DNA of 64,000 nucleotides from Opisthocomus hoazin (GCF_030867145.1 NC_134414.1:77242504-77306503); one strand, 5' to 3'. Shown: positions 48,056 to 60,152, numbered from the stretch's first letter. The notes: generated from the sequence alone by a model not told the origin. Numbers and translations: made by a program.

Positions 48056-48786
48056 ATACAACCTTTCCACACCTAATGTTAAGGATGGAAATCAGGTGTA
48101 GGACCATGTATCGCAGACTAAAAGAACACATAGGAGCAACAGGGAAAAGAATACAGCTGTTTGCATCCTTCCCAGCCCAAAAGCCATCACACACAGACAC
48201 AGAAGACAACTCTAAAATGTCTGTATACTGAACACCACAACGTCTGTAGGCAAGGAGCTTGGAAAATGGAATGTCAGATTTGGGGTTACCGGTAAAGCCC
48301 GTGAAATCAGGTATTAAGGGATTGACCAAAGCACAGCAGAACAGTAGTCATGACTAGAATACAGCAATTAAAGGGGATAAATAAGACTGCTTATCGAAGA
48401 GGACATGCGGCAGCCCAGCTTCAAGTGCTTGTGAGGTGGTCAATTAAAGATATGAAAAACAAAATTTGCTCAAGACAAAATTAACAGTAAAAACAGAAAT
48501 GACAGTAAAGAGGCCTTTGACAGACAGTATTGTGGGTTTGTTATGAAATCAAGATCAGGTTTAGACATGGATTGTATTAATTAAGATTCTGGGAGCAGTA
48601 CAGTGGAGGAACTGGAGCTGTGTTTTCTCTGACTGAGAAGTCTCAGATATTCTTACTCCTATAGATTATAAAAGCTGTGCTGGACAAAGTGCTTAGAAGA
48701 GTTGCTGCTGAGGGGGGGGGACAGCTGGATACAAGCAGCATCTTCCAGTCCAACATTTTCAGTCTTATAAAAACCTCCATATCTGA

Positions 48787-49030
48787 TCACATTTTCTTTG
48801 TGTGTTTGGTATGAAAGACATCCACTGTTGTTTCATGACAAGGTCGCAAGTCAAAGTCACAGTATCCAATGCTGAAACGACCCTGCAGAAACGACCAGAA
48901 TTGAGACGGTGAACACAGTATGAGCTCTTCCACAGTGTAAGTAAATTAAAGAGGTCAAAGCATTCTTACCTGTGGTTTCTTAAAATAATCAAGACCCCTT
49001 CCAATCTTAATCATCCATCCATTGTTGAAT
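48787..49030 (-). CDS. MITD1: MITD1, last two coding exons
   Basis: Two minus-strand exons, 49030-48970 and 48882-48787, joined in phase across a GTAAGA donor and a TTCTGCAG acceptor, encode 51 residues and a TGA (48789-48787). The penultimate exon reads [15 protein letters not shown]; the last holds [16 protein letters not shown] and ends FHTKHTKKM. This is the C-terminus of the MITD1 phospholipase D-like domain. Family knowledge: MITD1 binds ESCRT-III tails through an N-terminal MIT domain and membranes through this C-terminal domain, acting in cytokinetic abscission. The penultimate exon starts after two bases of a split Arg codon. Upstream exons were not found in the window. Splice sites and frame are intact, so it looks live or only recently lost. 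The inverted-repeat arm begins about 80 bases after the stop. Confidence 0.9.
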
Positions 49031-49916
49031 CTGTTTTAAAAATACACAAATTTGAATACTGATGGTAGGTCGAGTAGAAGAATAATTTTAGTCACGTGAC
49101 ACAGAAGCTTGTTGTTACAATCAGAATTATTTCCTAGTGTAGCCTGTCACAGAAAAAATTAGCCAAAATGGAAGAAGAGTTGCTGCTTTGTGTTCTAGTA
49201 CACTACTCATACATATGTGTGTTCCCATAACTGACTTGCTGAGCATTAGTGGTAACTTCACTGAAGCCTTAGGCCGCACACTGTGAATTTGCCACCTGAA
49301 TCCCATGGACTTTCCTTGCACCCTTGCCAAGCTCAGGGAAGGAGGGCCCAAGGACTCAGTTGCAGCTAGAAGAGAAGCAAGTTAAGCCATCCACTGGCAG
49401 CAGCAGGGCCTCTCTGAAGAAAAGGGAAGAATCTTCAGCCTGCCCAGAGTCAATGGAGGGCCCCAAGGAGGGACAGAAGACCCCAGACCCAGATATCACC
49501 ATTGGATCAGCTGCCGCTTGGACATCACACGGAGAGGTTGTGCAGGGCGGGAACTTAGACTGTAAGGGTGTAATTGCCCAGCGGTTTCTTTGTTCGGGGT
49601 CCCTCTCCGGAGGCACCCAGCTCGAGCTGGTTAACACTGCTGCACCACTCAGTATGTCTGTCTGGCGTACGTGGTGTCAGAGATTCTGCTTCGGGAAACC
49701 TCGGGTTGAGCCTGAGGGATGAGGAAGTGCCCCAGAGTGAGTGTGTGTGTGGGGAGTTGAAAAGGGGCACCCAACAGCTCCCTGGAGCCGCCCGCTGCGA
49801 AGGGACTCCGGTCCCAGCAGTTAAAGTCTCGGGTGGCGTCTGTGCGACTCCTGGAATGGTGTGGGAATGCTCGGGCAGCGGCTTCTCCCTTAGCGTAGCC
49901 GACACCTGAATGAGCC
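49031..49916. other. MITD1 intron side and GC-rich LTR-like stretch
   Basis: 49031-49320 is AT-rich and follows the MITD1 penultimate exon upstream. From about 49320 to 49910 the DNA is CpG-rich, with a TTGTTCGGGGTCCCTC block and a GGAGGCACCCAGCTCGAG block. It looks like a retroviral R-U5/leader or a CR1 5' region, but I cannot identify it. Confidence 0.35.
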
Positions 49917-50640
49917 ATGGAAGACACTGTTCTGTATAAAGAGATATCTACTATTACTAGGGAAGATCACATTCGTGACCACCAGAGGAACCTGAGCATA
50001 GATAAGTCTGTGGGACCTGACAAGATGCATCCCAGAGTCCTGAGGGATTTGGCTGATGTCATTGCCAAGCCACTCTTCATAATATTTGAAGGGTCATTGC
50101 ACTCAGGTGAGGTCCCTGGTGCCTGGAAGAAGGGAAACGTTGTGCCCATTTTTAAAAAGCGTAGGAAGGAGGACACTGGGAGCTACCAACCTGTCAGCCT
50201 GGGAAGATCATGGAGCAAATCCTCCTAGAAGCTACGCTAAGGCTTTTGGACGACAGGGAGGCGATTCGAGACAGCCAGCATGGCTTCACAAAAGGCAAGT
50301 CCTGCCTGACCAACCTTGTGGCTTTCTATGTCGGCGAGACTACATCAGTGGAGAAGGGAAGAGCTATGGACGTCATCTATCTGGACTTCTGTAAAGCCTT
50401 CGACACAGTCCCTCACAACACGCCTCTCTCTGAATTGAACAGATATGTATTTGATGGGTGGACTGTTAAGTGGATAAGGATTGGTTGGAAGGTCGCAGCC
50501 AGAGGGTAGCGGTCAATGACTTCATGTCCAGATGGACACCAGTGACATGTGGTGTCCCTCAGGGGTCTGTACTGGCACTGGTGCTGTTTAATAACTTCAT
50601 CAATGATATAGACAGTGAGATCGAGTGCACCCACAGCCAT
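49917..50640 (+). mobile_element. CR1 LINE fragment, reverse transcriptase
   Basis: Plus-strand CR1: [19 protein letters not shown], then [42 protein letters not shown] and [14 protein letters not shown], spread over at least two frames (breaks near 50228 and 50500). It stops before the catalytic DD block. Confidence 0.9.
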
Positions 50641-50657
50641 GAACAACCCATAAACAT

Positions 50658-50859
50658 GTCCGTAAATAACCTTCTCAAAATATCACATCTTCACCTCTGA
50701 AAGCAAAGTCCAGCTTTACGGGGAGAAGGGCTACGGATTCCAAAGTGCCACTTAATCTTCTAGGTGAGCTGTTTCAGTCCAGGCCCGTTCTGCCTGGGGT
50801 GTTGGCATTGCTGATTTGCTGACTCTCCCTTGAACGACTGACGCCTAAACTGAACCATG
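50658..50859. repeat. Direct duplicate of 42548-42760, copy 2
   Basis: Same orientation as copy 1 with scattered changes and an eight-base-scale gap near the end. It lies between two CR1 fragments. Confidence 0.8.
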
Positions 50860-51293
50860 TTGGTGCTCCCAGAGCCAGAGCTGGGAGCTCCTCTGTATGG
50901 CAAGCTGTGCAGCATCCGTGCGAGCGGCTCCTTCGTCGTTTCTCTCACCACGCATGCCGAGAAGATTACATTTATGTCCTCCAGTCTCCCCTCTGGCCGC
51001 ATCTTCACAGATCCACAGAAGCAGAGTGAATGAGGCTGGAGAGGACCTCAGGAAGTCTCTAGTCCAACCTCTGACTTAAAGTAGTACCAACTTTGAAGCT
51101 ATGTCGGATTTCTCAGTTGCCAAATTTTGCCACTGCCAAATTTTGAACACCTCTGAGGACAGAGGTTGCCCAGCCTCTCTGTGCAACCTGGTACAGCGCT
51201 TAACCACCCACCATTTCCTGTGAAAAACTCCTTTTCTTTTATCAATTCCAAATTTGCCTTGTTGCAACATGTGACTGTTGCCTCTGACCCTCT
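50860..51293. other. Spacer between repeat copy and CR1 3' end
   Basis: The part near 51030-51070 (GAGGACCTCAGGAAGTC, TCTAGTCCAACC) resembles a decayed CR1 3' end in minus orientation; the rest is unassigned. No gene seen. Confidence 0.4.
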
Positions 51294-52610
51294 TAGAATC
51301 ATAGAATGCTTTGGGTTGGAAGGGACATTTAGCAGTCACCTAGCTCAACCCCCCTGCAGAAAGAAGGGATATCTTTCACTAGACCAGGTTGCTCAGAGCC
51401 CCGTCCAGCCTGGCCTTGAATGTTTCCAGAGATGGGGCCTCCACTGCTTCTCTGTGGCAGTGTTTCACCACCCTTATGGTAAAAAAAATCTTTCTTGTAT
51501 CTAGTCTAAATCTGCCCTCCCTTAGTTTAAAGCCATTACTCCTTGTCCTATCGCAACAAGCCCTGCTGAAAAGATTTTCCCCCTCTTTCCTATAGGCCCC
51601 CTTCAGGTACTGGAAGGCTGCTATAATGTCTCCCCGCAGCCTTCTCTTCTCCAGGCTTGAACAGCCCCAACTCTCTAAGCCTTTCCTTCTAGGGGAGGTG
51701 CTGCAGACCCCTGATCATCTTTGTGGTGCTCCTCTGGACGTGCTCCAACAGGTCCATGTCCTTCTTGAGCTGCGGGCTCCCGAGCTGGATGCAAGACTCC
51801 AGGTGGGAACTCAGCAGAGCGGAGCAGAGGGGCAGAATCACCTCCCTCGCCCTGCTGGCCACGCTGCTTTTGATGCAGCCCCGGATACGGTTGGCCTTTT
51901 GGGCTGCCAGCGCACATTGGTGGCTCATGTTCAGCTTCTCATCCACCAGTACCCCCAAGCCAATTTCAGCATGGCTGCTCTCAATCCCCTCATCCCCCAG
52001 CCTGTATTGATACTGGGGGTTGTCCCGACCCAGATGCAGGACCTTGCACTTGGCCTTGTTGAACCTCATGAGGTTCACACAGGCCCACCTCTCAAGCTTT
52101 TCCAGGTCCCTCTGGATGACATCCCATCCTTCTGGTGTGTCAGCTGCACCACTCAGCTTGGTGTCATCTGCAGACTTGCTGTGCATGCACTCGATCTTGC
52201 TGTCTGTGTCATTGATGAAGATGTTAAACAGCACTGGTCCCAGCACAGACCCCTGAGGGACACCACTCGTCACCGTCGTCCACTTGGACATGGAGCCGTT
52301 GACCACTACCCTCTGGCTGTGACCTTCGAACCAATTGCTTATCCACTGAACAGTCCACCCATCAAATCCATATGTCTCCAACTTAGAGAGAAGGATGTTG
52401 CGAGGGACTGTGTCGAAGTCTTTACACAAGTCCAGATAGATCACATCCATAGCTCTTCCCTTCTCCACTGATGTAGTCTCACCGTCACAGAAAGCCACAA
52501 GGTTGGTCAGGCAGGTAGTGCAACTCCGAGAAAAGTACGACTCCATCTTCTCCATAAGCTCCACAGCAGGATCTAGAAAGGTCTCCCAAAAGCCTTGTCT
52601 TCTTCAACCT
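51294..52610 (-). mobile_element. CR1 LINE, 3' end and reverse transcriptase
   Basis: The 3' terminus is at 51294 (complement of TTAGAATCATAGAATGC). The minus-strand frame 52564-51689, 291 codons, holds [49 protein letters not shown] and [16 protein letters not shown]. The ADD shows the catalytic aspartates are kept, although the element is 5'-truncated. It is the best-preserved CR1 3' half in the window. Confidence 0.95.
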
Positions 52611-53200
52611 GAGCAGACCTACTTCCCTCAGTCTCTGCCTGTGTAACTTGTGCTCCAGCTTGGTGGCCTGCACTGGCCTACAGCTCGCCAGAGTCCATTT
52701 TATACTGAGCAGCCCAAAACTCAGCTCAAGTGCCAAGCAGATGCGAGGGATCACTTGCTTGGACCTGCTGCTCATGCTTTTCCTAATCCAGCCCAGGAAG
52801 CTGTTGGCCTCCTTTGCTGCAAGGGTGCATTACCCACTTGTAGTCAAGTTGTCCACCAGAACCTCCAGGGCTTTCTCTGAAGAGCTGCTTTCAAGCTGGC
52901 TGGTCTCTAGCATGTCCTGGTTTGTGGGGCTTTCCTGTCCCAGGTATGGGACTTGGCAGCCTGTAGTTGAATTTCATCAGATTCCTGTCCAGCCTGTCCA
53001 CACCCCTCTGACCAGCAGTCCTGTCCCACCAAGCAGCTGTGAACTTGCTGGCGGTGCTCTCTGTTCCACGCTGGGACTGAGGACACTAGACAGTACTAGG
53101 TGCAGGCTCAGTCCCCAAGAGATGACCCTAGTAGCTGGCCACCAGCAAGACTTTGAACTGTTGGCCATCAACCTTTGGCCACAACTGCCCAGCTAGCTCT
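52611..53200 (-). mobile_element. CR1 LINE fragment, older divergent copy
   Basis: Minus strand with broken frames resembling the CR1 C-terminal and thumb region; 52960-53160 is similar to 35330-35480. Abutting the younger CR1 at about 52600 suggests nested or tandem insertions. Confidence 0.65.
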
Positions 53201-53929
53201 TCAGCCTTTGTAGAGAGCAACCTGACAATCCTGCTACTGAAACAGCTTGGGTATGTGGTAAGTGCATGACACCTACCTGTAGTACATATAGCAAGGGCCA
53301 CCCACGATGATCCAGTCCACAGATGGTATCCATGAACTGTCAGTAGGCAGCTCTTCATTGATCACAGCATGAACATGGAGAGACAATTCTGGTTTACCCA
53401 GAAGTCAGTCTGCAGAGCACTCAATCAGGTCCAGGACCAGCTACTCTTTACTCTTCTCTCCTGTGTCTGGCAGGTGGGAAGGACAGCCTCCAGCAACTAA
53501 ATGCTGCAGGGCAGATGTCTGGGGGGTAACCTGGTCCCCTATATGGCCCTTGTGGCTCAAGCATGCAGCCGTGTCTTGTTAGAGATTGTCTCTGTTTCTA
53601 AGGAGAAGGTTCAAAAATTATGCTGCCAGGATATTTGTTATTACGACAGGAATCTGTATTCCTGATTTCTGTAATCATACACATATCCAAACCCCTCCTG
53701 AACTTTGTCAGTTCCTTGATCTGAATCAACGACCGTGTGGCTGAAAAGGCAGGGAATTCATAAAATAAGACCTGATTTAAAGGACAGAAATGGGACCAAT
53801 TTTCTCCTTGCCTGCGTTGCAAAACGAAACCTTTCCGGTTCTTTGAAATGAAGCCTTTCTGGAAGGATGAAGGTTGCACAAAGTGAGGGCAAACTTAAAA
53901 GTGCTTCTGCATGCTTACTAGAGGCTTCA
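53201..53929. other. Unassigned stretch, one exon-like frame on the minus strand
   Basis: The minus strand from about 53403 to 53272 is open for 43 codons (containing VINEELPTDSSWIPSVDW) and ends at a CTACAG-GTAGGT donor-like site, but no clear acceptor precedes it and no family was recognised. The rest is AT-rich with nothing identified. Confidence 0.3.
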
Positions 53930-54900
53930 AAAACAAGCCAGGACAACCCAAATGCCTGGTGCCAAATGACAACCCTGAGATAGCAGACATCTCAGAGGCT
54001 TGGTGGAGGCTAGAAAACCAATGAGATACAGCACTGCCAGACTTACAGGAACAACAAAGTAGGATGTAGAAGTGGAGGAGTGATGCTGTGTGTGAAGGAT
54101 AAAAATGTAACAGCATAACAATATTACAGGACAAGAGAAGTACCCTAAAAACCTGTGGGTGGCAATCCCAGTCGCTACCATTAAAAAAGCTGTAGGAGGA
54201 CTGTACTAGTGATGCTTTGTGACGACGACAAGAATGGTCAGTGAGACCCGAGAAGCGGCAAATGCAGGATGGTCGTATGAGTGGGAGCCTGCTTATAGGC
54301 TGGTTCAATGCCTCATCAGGATGAGATGCATAAGCAGAATTTTTGGTTGCAATAAATCCCTGCTTGCAGGAAGAGCTGGTCCGGGAACCCACAGAAACAA
54401 ACACTAGAGAGTGTTACAAGGCCTTTGTTTGAGGGGACTTAGTGGGAAACCACTCTGAGGTTGCAATCCCATAGCATGATCACTGTTAACACTGAAATGG
54501 GAAAAAACAGGCCATGTGCATCCAGTATGGGAGTATTTATTTTCAGGGAGGGCAATTAAATACACTGAGGCAAGTGTTAGAAACAGCAGTCTCCAGCCAA
54601 AAGGAGCAGCCCCAAGCTGAAGAAGCCTGCAAGCATCCTGGAGGCAGTTCAAAACCACCATGTTAGAAGCCCACACTAACAGGATGCCACCACTGAAAAA
54701 GAAAAGAAAATGTTGCCCCCTCTGAGGGAAAGTGAAGGTCACCGCCATTGGGAGAAGGCTGCTATGCAGGAAATAGAAAACTTGTCCCTGTGAGAATTGG
54801 TGGTAAATTGACATAAACCACAGGAGGTCAGGCTGGCTGGGTGCATGGAGCTGTGCCAGGCAGTCTGGGCAAGGGCTCTTCTGCCGGGTGACATCAGTGC
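53930..54900 (+). mobile_element. CR1 LINE 5' part, decayed (probable)
   Basis: Plus-strand translation around 53968-54010 gives NPEIADISEAWW, as in the endonuclease region of CR1-type LINEs, followed by stop-interrupted similar sequence. Frames are broken throughout and the right boundary is uncertain. Confidence 0.5.
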
Positions 54901-56069
54901 TGGCATGCTGGTGTGTGGCTGTCATCACCCCTGACTGCAGCACCGGCTCCAGAGGGGTCCTTGGGACCACAGGCTGGTGCCCATCCTGGGCAATATAGGA
55001 GAGTGTACATTACAGATATGATCACTGAGGTGATGGATCAGCCTGGTCAGCTGGGAGATGGTCAGCCCAGCTCCCATAAGGGCCAAGCCTGCTTTTGTTC
55101 CTGATGGTCTTCTGGGATGCTGTCAGTGAGTACGTGAATGAAGGCCAGTGGGTGAAGTATAACTGAGTCTTCAAAATGGATTTTGTAAAGATTCAAAACA
55201 GCACTATCAAGGAACCTATGGCCATGGTTTTGTGCCCAGGAGGCTGTGGAGGACAGCAGGACCAGCACAGTCCCAAAGTGACTGGATGGATTCATGGACA
55301 ACAACATGATACAAAGGGTGGACATGTCTCCTGCTACCCCCATTCAACAGCTGGAGATGTTGAGGACATAGGAGGAAAATGGACTCAGAAAGCAGCCAAG
55401 CTCATGTATCCTTCCCTCAGCAGACTTCAGGGGTGACCGACCACCGCTATTACCTGAATGGTGTTTCTCATACTTGTCTGACACCTCTACTTTAAAGGGA
55501 GGCCAGGGTTTCCCTTTCTGTCCTGCATAAAACATCAGGTGGTTTTTATCAGGAAGGAAATCCCACAAGGCAAGACTAGTATTTTGGAGTGTGGTCCTGA
55601 GTGTGCCCAAGGCTACCACCAGAGAAGCACTGCCCTGGGACCAGGTTGCTGACTAGGAAATGCCAGCCCACTTTTTCCATGAGTACGGAGGCAGAACAAA
55701 CCGTATTATTCAGCACTACATTGCTGTGGTGGCATTTCCTTTTGTTTTCTGCTTCTCTCCGAGAGAGTGATATGGACACGTGGCTCAAACCAATCCAACT
55801 TCAGCGTTCAGAGTCAGTCGCCAGACCAATCTGTTCACTCACGGGACTTACAGCTTTGGCCCATGGGGACTTGCTTTTGGCAGTGTTTTCCTACTGCTTC
55901 ACTTACCACTGGAACAGGTTGTTTAATTGCTCCCTCGGCCTGGTGTCTAAGAAAGCCAGCCATTGGACCCCCAGACTTTATACAGATCCCTGCCTGAGCC
56001 ATTGAGGGATCAGCCCATACCTCCTGCAGATCAACATGTGGATGAGAGCGAAAACCTACCACTTCAGAT
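54901..56069. other. Unassigned stretch between CR1 fragments
   Basis: No recognised gene or repeat. Several 60-130 codon frames exist on both strands without family features. Confidence 0.4.
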
Positions 56070-57010
56070 TTGATGTTTCTTATAAGAAGCACGTTTAAAT
56101 CCATCATATCTGAAAATTTGTGTCAGTCCAGTGATGTTCCCACTGACTGGAAAAGGGGAAACACAACCCCCATCTTTAAAAAAGGAAAAACGGAAGACCT
56201 GGGGAACTACAGGCCAGTGTCACCTCTATGCCCGGCAAGATCATGGAGCAAATCCTCCTGGAAATTGTGCTAAGGCACATGGAAAATAAGGAGGTGATTG
56301 ACAGCCAACATGGCTTCTCTAAGGCTAATCGTGTCTGACAAATTTGGTGGCCTTTTATGACAGGGTTACTGCATTGGTAGATAAGGGAGGAGCAACTGAC
56401 GTCATCTACCTGGACGTGTGCAAAGCATTTGACACTGTCCCACACAACATCCTTTTCTCTAAATTGGAGAGACATGGATTTGACAGATGGATCACTCGGT
56501 GGAAAAGGAAATGGCTGGACGGTCTCACGCAAAGGATTGCAGTCGATGTCTTGATAACCAAGTGGAGACCAGTGATGAGTGGCGTTCCTCAGGGGTTGGT
56601 ATTGGGACCAGCACTGTTTAACATCTTTGTCGGCAACATGGGCAGTGGGATTGAGTGTACCCTCAGCAAGTTTGCCGACAACACCAAGCTGAGTGTTGAG
56701 GTCGATGTGCTGGAGGGAAGGGATGCCATCCAGAGGGACCTGGACAGGCTTGAGAGGTGGGTCTGCGTGAACTGCATGAAGTTCAACAAGCCCAAGTGCA
56801 AGGTCCTGCACATGGGTCGGGGCAATCCCAAGCACAACTACAGGCTGGGTGGAGAATGGATTGAAAACAGCCATGAGAAGAAAGACTTGGGGGTTCTGGT
56901 TGATGAGAAGCTCAACATGACCCAGCAATGTGCGCTCGCAGCCCTGAAGGTCAGCCTTGTCCTGAGCTGCATCAAGAGCAGCGTGGCCAGTAGGTCGAGG
57001 GAGGTGGTTC
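56070..57010 (+). mobile_element. CR1 LINE fragment, reverse transcriptase
   Basis: Plus strand with LGNYRPVS, a frame open at 56344-57141 containing [42 protein letters not shown] and [19 protein letters not shown]. The catalytic DD reads DN, so the enzyme is dead. It is truncated at both ends. Confidence 0.92.
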
Positions 57011-57139
57011 TACGATTCTATGAAATATACCTCCTGATACTGACATTGGTTGTAAAACCAAAGCATAGGACCCAGCAGAGAAGATTTTGCTTCCCTGTCT
57101 GCAATTTGTTGTCTTTTCAATGTGCTGACTGCAGATTCT

Positions 57140-57500
57140 AGCACAACCATGGCTTTTCTCTTGGCCATTTACCCTCGCAGATATGGTCTTTGGTTGGTCT
57201 GAGGTGGTTTCTCCCTGCCAAGCCAGGCTGCCAGAGCCCTCCTGACTGTTTCTTGCTACTTCATTGTCCCCCGTGTTCTCGCGAAGCAATAGTTGGCTGT
57301 GTCCCCTCCCAGGACCTTGCCCACCCCAGCCTACTGGTGAGGGAGAAATGCTGGAGAGACAGCCCCGGTGCTGTGCCAGGCACTACTCAGCAGCAGCCAA
57401 AACACCGGTGAGTTGTCAACACCCTTCTAGCTACCAATACAAAGCACAGAACTGTGAGGTCTGCTGTGGGGGAAAGTAACTGCAGCTCAGTCAGACCCAA
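57140..57500 (-). mobile_element. ERV LTR fragment with internal sequence
   Basis: Reverse complement of parts of the element at 33970-34840: 57295-57500 matches its LTR (GTAGCTAGAAGGGTGTT, GGGAGGGGACACAGCC) and 57140-57295 matches its internal part near 34650-34815. Large pieces are missing between them. Confidence 0.75.
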
Positions 57501-58069
57501 TTCAAGTCTCCAGTAGTTTTTGCAGAAGTTCTACTTATCCCATCAGCAGATGTAAAGGCCCACGCTGGAGAGGGCAAACAGGACTGAGACAGTGCAAGAA
57601 GTTTATTTTTGCAAGCCTTGGGTCTTGCAAAGCTGAGCTGAGACTTTGGGTACATTCTCCAGTATTTTGGAAGTCTTGTTCATGACCTCACCTAAGTACA
57701 GCAAAATCTGTTCTTGTTAGAAGACAAATACTGAGGAGCAATACTTAAATGCTTTGTATTCATTACTGGTTCAAAATAAAAGCCAAAAATGGGAAACTAT
57801 GTGTATTTTTGCATTTATGTATGTATCGCTGCTCTACTCTGTCCACATGGATGTGGCAAACCTGTTTACTTCTTTCCCTTTCCTGGCTGTCTATTACGCA
57901 GTTGTAGACACATCTACCTGTCCTGAGCATGTTTTCTCTTGTTCCAGTTTTGCAGTCTCTTCAGGTGACATTCTCTTCACTTCTAATCATGGTTTTTGCT
58001 CTGGTTTTGAGGTTCTCCAGTTGGTCCCCACCTTCGCTGAGCTATAGCTACCTGAGTCCTTAGCTGTTC
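57501..58069. other. Unassigned spacer before the right repeat arm
   Basis: AT-rich, with a 97-codon plus-strand frame at 57754-58047 that I do not recognise. No splice framing or family motif supports a gene. Confidence 0.35.
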
Positions 58070-59919
58070 ACCTTCAGAAGCAACTCTTCTAAGCACTTTG
58101 TCCAGCACAGCTTTTATAATCTATAGGAGTAAGAATATCTGAGACTTTTCAGTCAGAGAAAACACAGCTCCAGTTCCTCCACTGTACTACTCCCAGAATC
58201 TTAATTAATACAATCCATGGCTAAACTTGATCTTGATTTTATAACAGACCCTGAATACTGTCTGTCAAAGGCCTCTTTACTGTCATTTCTGTTTTTATTG
58301 TTAATTTTGTCTTGAGCAAAATTTTGTTTTTCATATCTTTAATTGACCACCTCACAAGCACTTGAAGCTGGGCTGCCGCATGTCCTCTTTGATAAGCAGC
58401 CTTATTTATCCCCTTTAATTGCTGTATTCTAGTCATGACTACTGTTCTGCTGTGCTTTGGTCAATCCCTTAATACCTGATTTCACGGGCTTTACCGGTAA
58501 CCCCAAATCTAACATTCCATTTTCCAAGCTCCTTGCCTACAGACATTGTGGTGTTCAGTATACAGACATTGTAGGGTTTTCTTCTGTGTCTGTGTGTGAT
58601 GGCTTTTGGGCTGGGAAGGATGCAAACAGCTGTATTCTTTTCCCTGTTGCTCCTATGTGTTCTTTTAGTCTGCGATACATGGTCCTACACCTGATTTCCA
58701 TCCTTAGCATTAGGTGTGGTTTAATATTTTAGATCAAACTTAATTCTTAGATGGCAATCAAAACAAATATCTTTATGCTTTCTGCATCTTGTAATACAGT
58801 ATGCCTCTCTGTTGTAGTAGTAAGCCCCTGTGATGTGGTCCTCTACAAATACCACAAGAGGCAAGCATGGTCTTCCCTCTCATGCCTGTTGGTTGTTAGA
58901 ACTTTTTCTCTGTTTTCTAACTAGACTATATTCACTAGTTAAGACTACAGAATGCCTTGCAGATCTCTTGGATAGGCAATAGCTCCATATGTACAACTAA
59001 GCCTTCAGTGACATACCAGCTGAAGCCACCTTCCCCGCTGGAGCCTGCTGAGGGCGGTTGTGTCCTGCAGTGTGGCTGCCAGTCCTGGCCGAGGGCTGGG
59101 TTCAGCCCCGTTGATGGCTCTTCTTAGCTGAAGGCAGGTCGCTTCTGCCATGCCATTGCCCTCTGCTAAGTGCAGGTCACCCAGCTGTCTTTTCAGGTGA
59201 CTGTGTGGAAGTAAATTAGTAACACCTCATGGGCCTTTCTTGGCAGGCCTCACTTGTTAAGAAATACTTGCAGCTAATGGTCTCGTCAGTGTGGTCTGAT
59301 TAACCAGGGAGGGAAGTATTCATGCAAGCATATACTGCCTAGGGCTTCCTGATCTGTCTAGAGGTTCCTCACCTGAAGAATTTCCATCGCTGCTGTTACT
59401 TACCACCCCCTGCTTGTCTGACAGTTTGGTGAAGAGTGAGGAGCAGAGCATCAGCTCTGCCACTGCCGCACTCAGGCAGGGTCCCCTTGGGCAGAGGCTA
59501 TCTCTGCTGCTTGGTGTTCCCTCCTAGAGCAATGAACTGCTGCTGTCCTGACCTGATCAAAATGGCATTCCAGTAACTCTGAGACACAATTTGGTGGCCT
59601 GACTTGGGTTCACACATCCTGCTTCACCTGTGAGGACCACAGGCTGCTCCCTGCCAAAACCTGCTTGGTGCCACTTAGAAAGGTAAGCGACCTTTTGAAA
59701 TCCCTGCTGGAGCTTCAGCTGAAGATTGTCTCTATGGACAAAAAGGAGACTGGAAGTCAGCATGTCCTTACAGACCTAACTCTAAGGCTTTTTAAGTCCA
59801 GCAGCATACAGTCACCCTAACTTTCCACCCAACTCTTCCTTCATGCCGCAGCCTCAGAGATCTGATTAGGACAGCCCCAAGGACATAAACATCATTGCTC
59901 TTTTACTTGCTTTAGGCCA

Positions 59920-60152
59920 CACTGGTCCTGATTTATCTTGCCCTATTGACAGCAACATTGTTGTGGTGGTGCAGCCAGCCCTTCCCGCCCGCCCGGCAAT
60001 CCCAGAACCAGCCAACACTGTATTCTTGCTTGCACTGCAGGAACAGTTAGCTGCTGAGCAGAGAAGCAGGACGACTCAGCTCTCTCCTTGTCCTTGTCCA
60101 AGAGCAGTGAGCTGGGCCGATCAGGCGCTCCCTGACCGCACCGGGAACTCCT
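59920..60152 (+). pseudogene. Right-arm copy of the unknown conserved frame
   Basis: Same reading frame as 45841-46209 on the other strand, from GPDLS to TGNS, then TGA (60150-60152). Downstream codons still match the left copy, so this copy is truncated by one substitution. Product unknown. Confidence 0.35.

Larger units (their letters stand above)
45041..48705 (-). repeat. Left arm of large inverted repeat (ERV-like 5' unit, inverted)
   Basis: Its reverse complement matches 58070-60980. Matching blocks include the TATA and AATAAA pair (complement at 45250 and 45205), the block around 45841-46209, and 48055-48705 against 58070-58725. Two differences stand out: about 455 bases of the right arm (59235-59690) are missing near 46425, and 46945-48055 has no counterpart in the right arm. 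It is cut by the CR1 ending at 45040. Confidence 0.85.
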
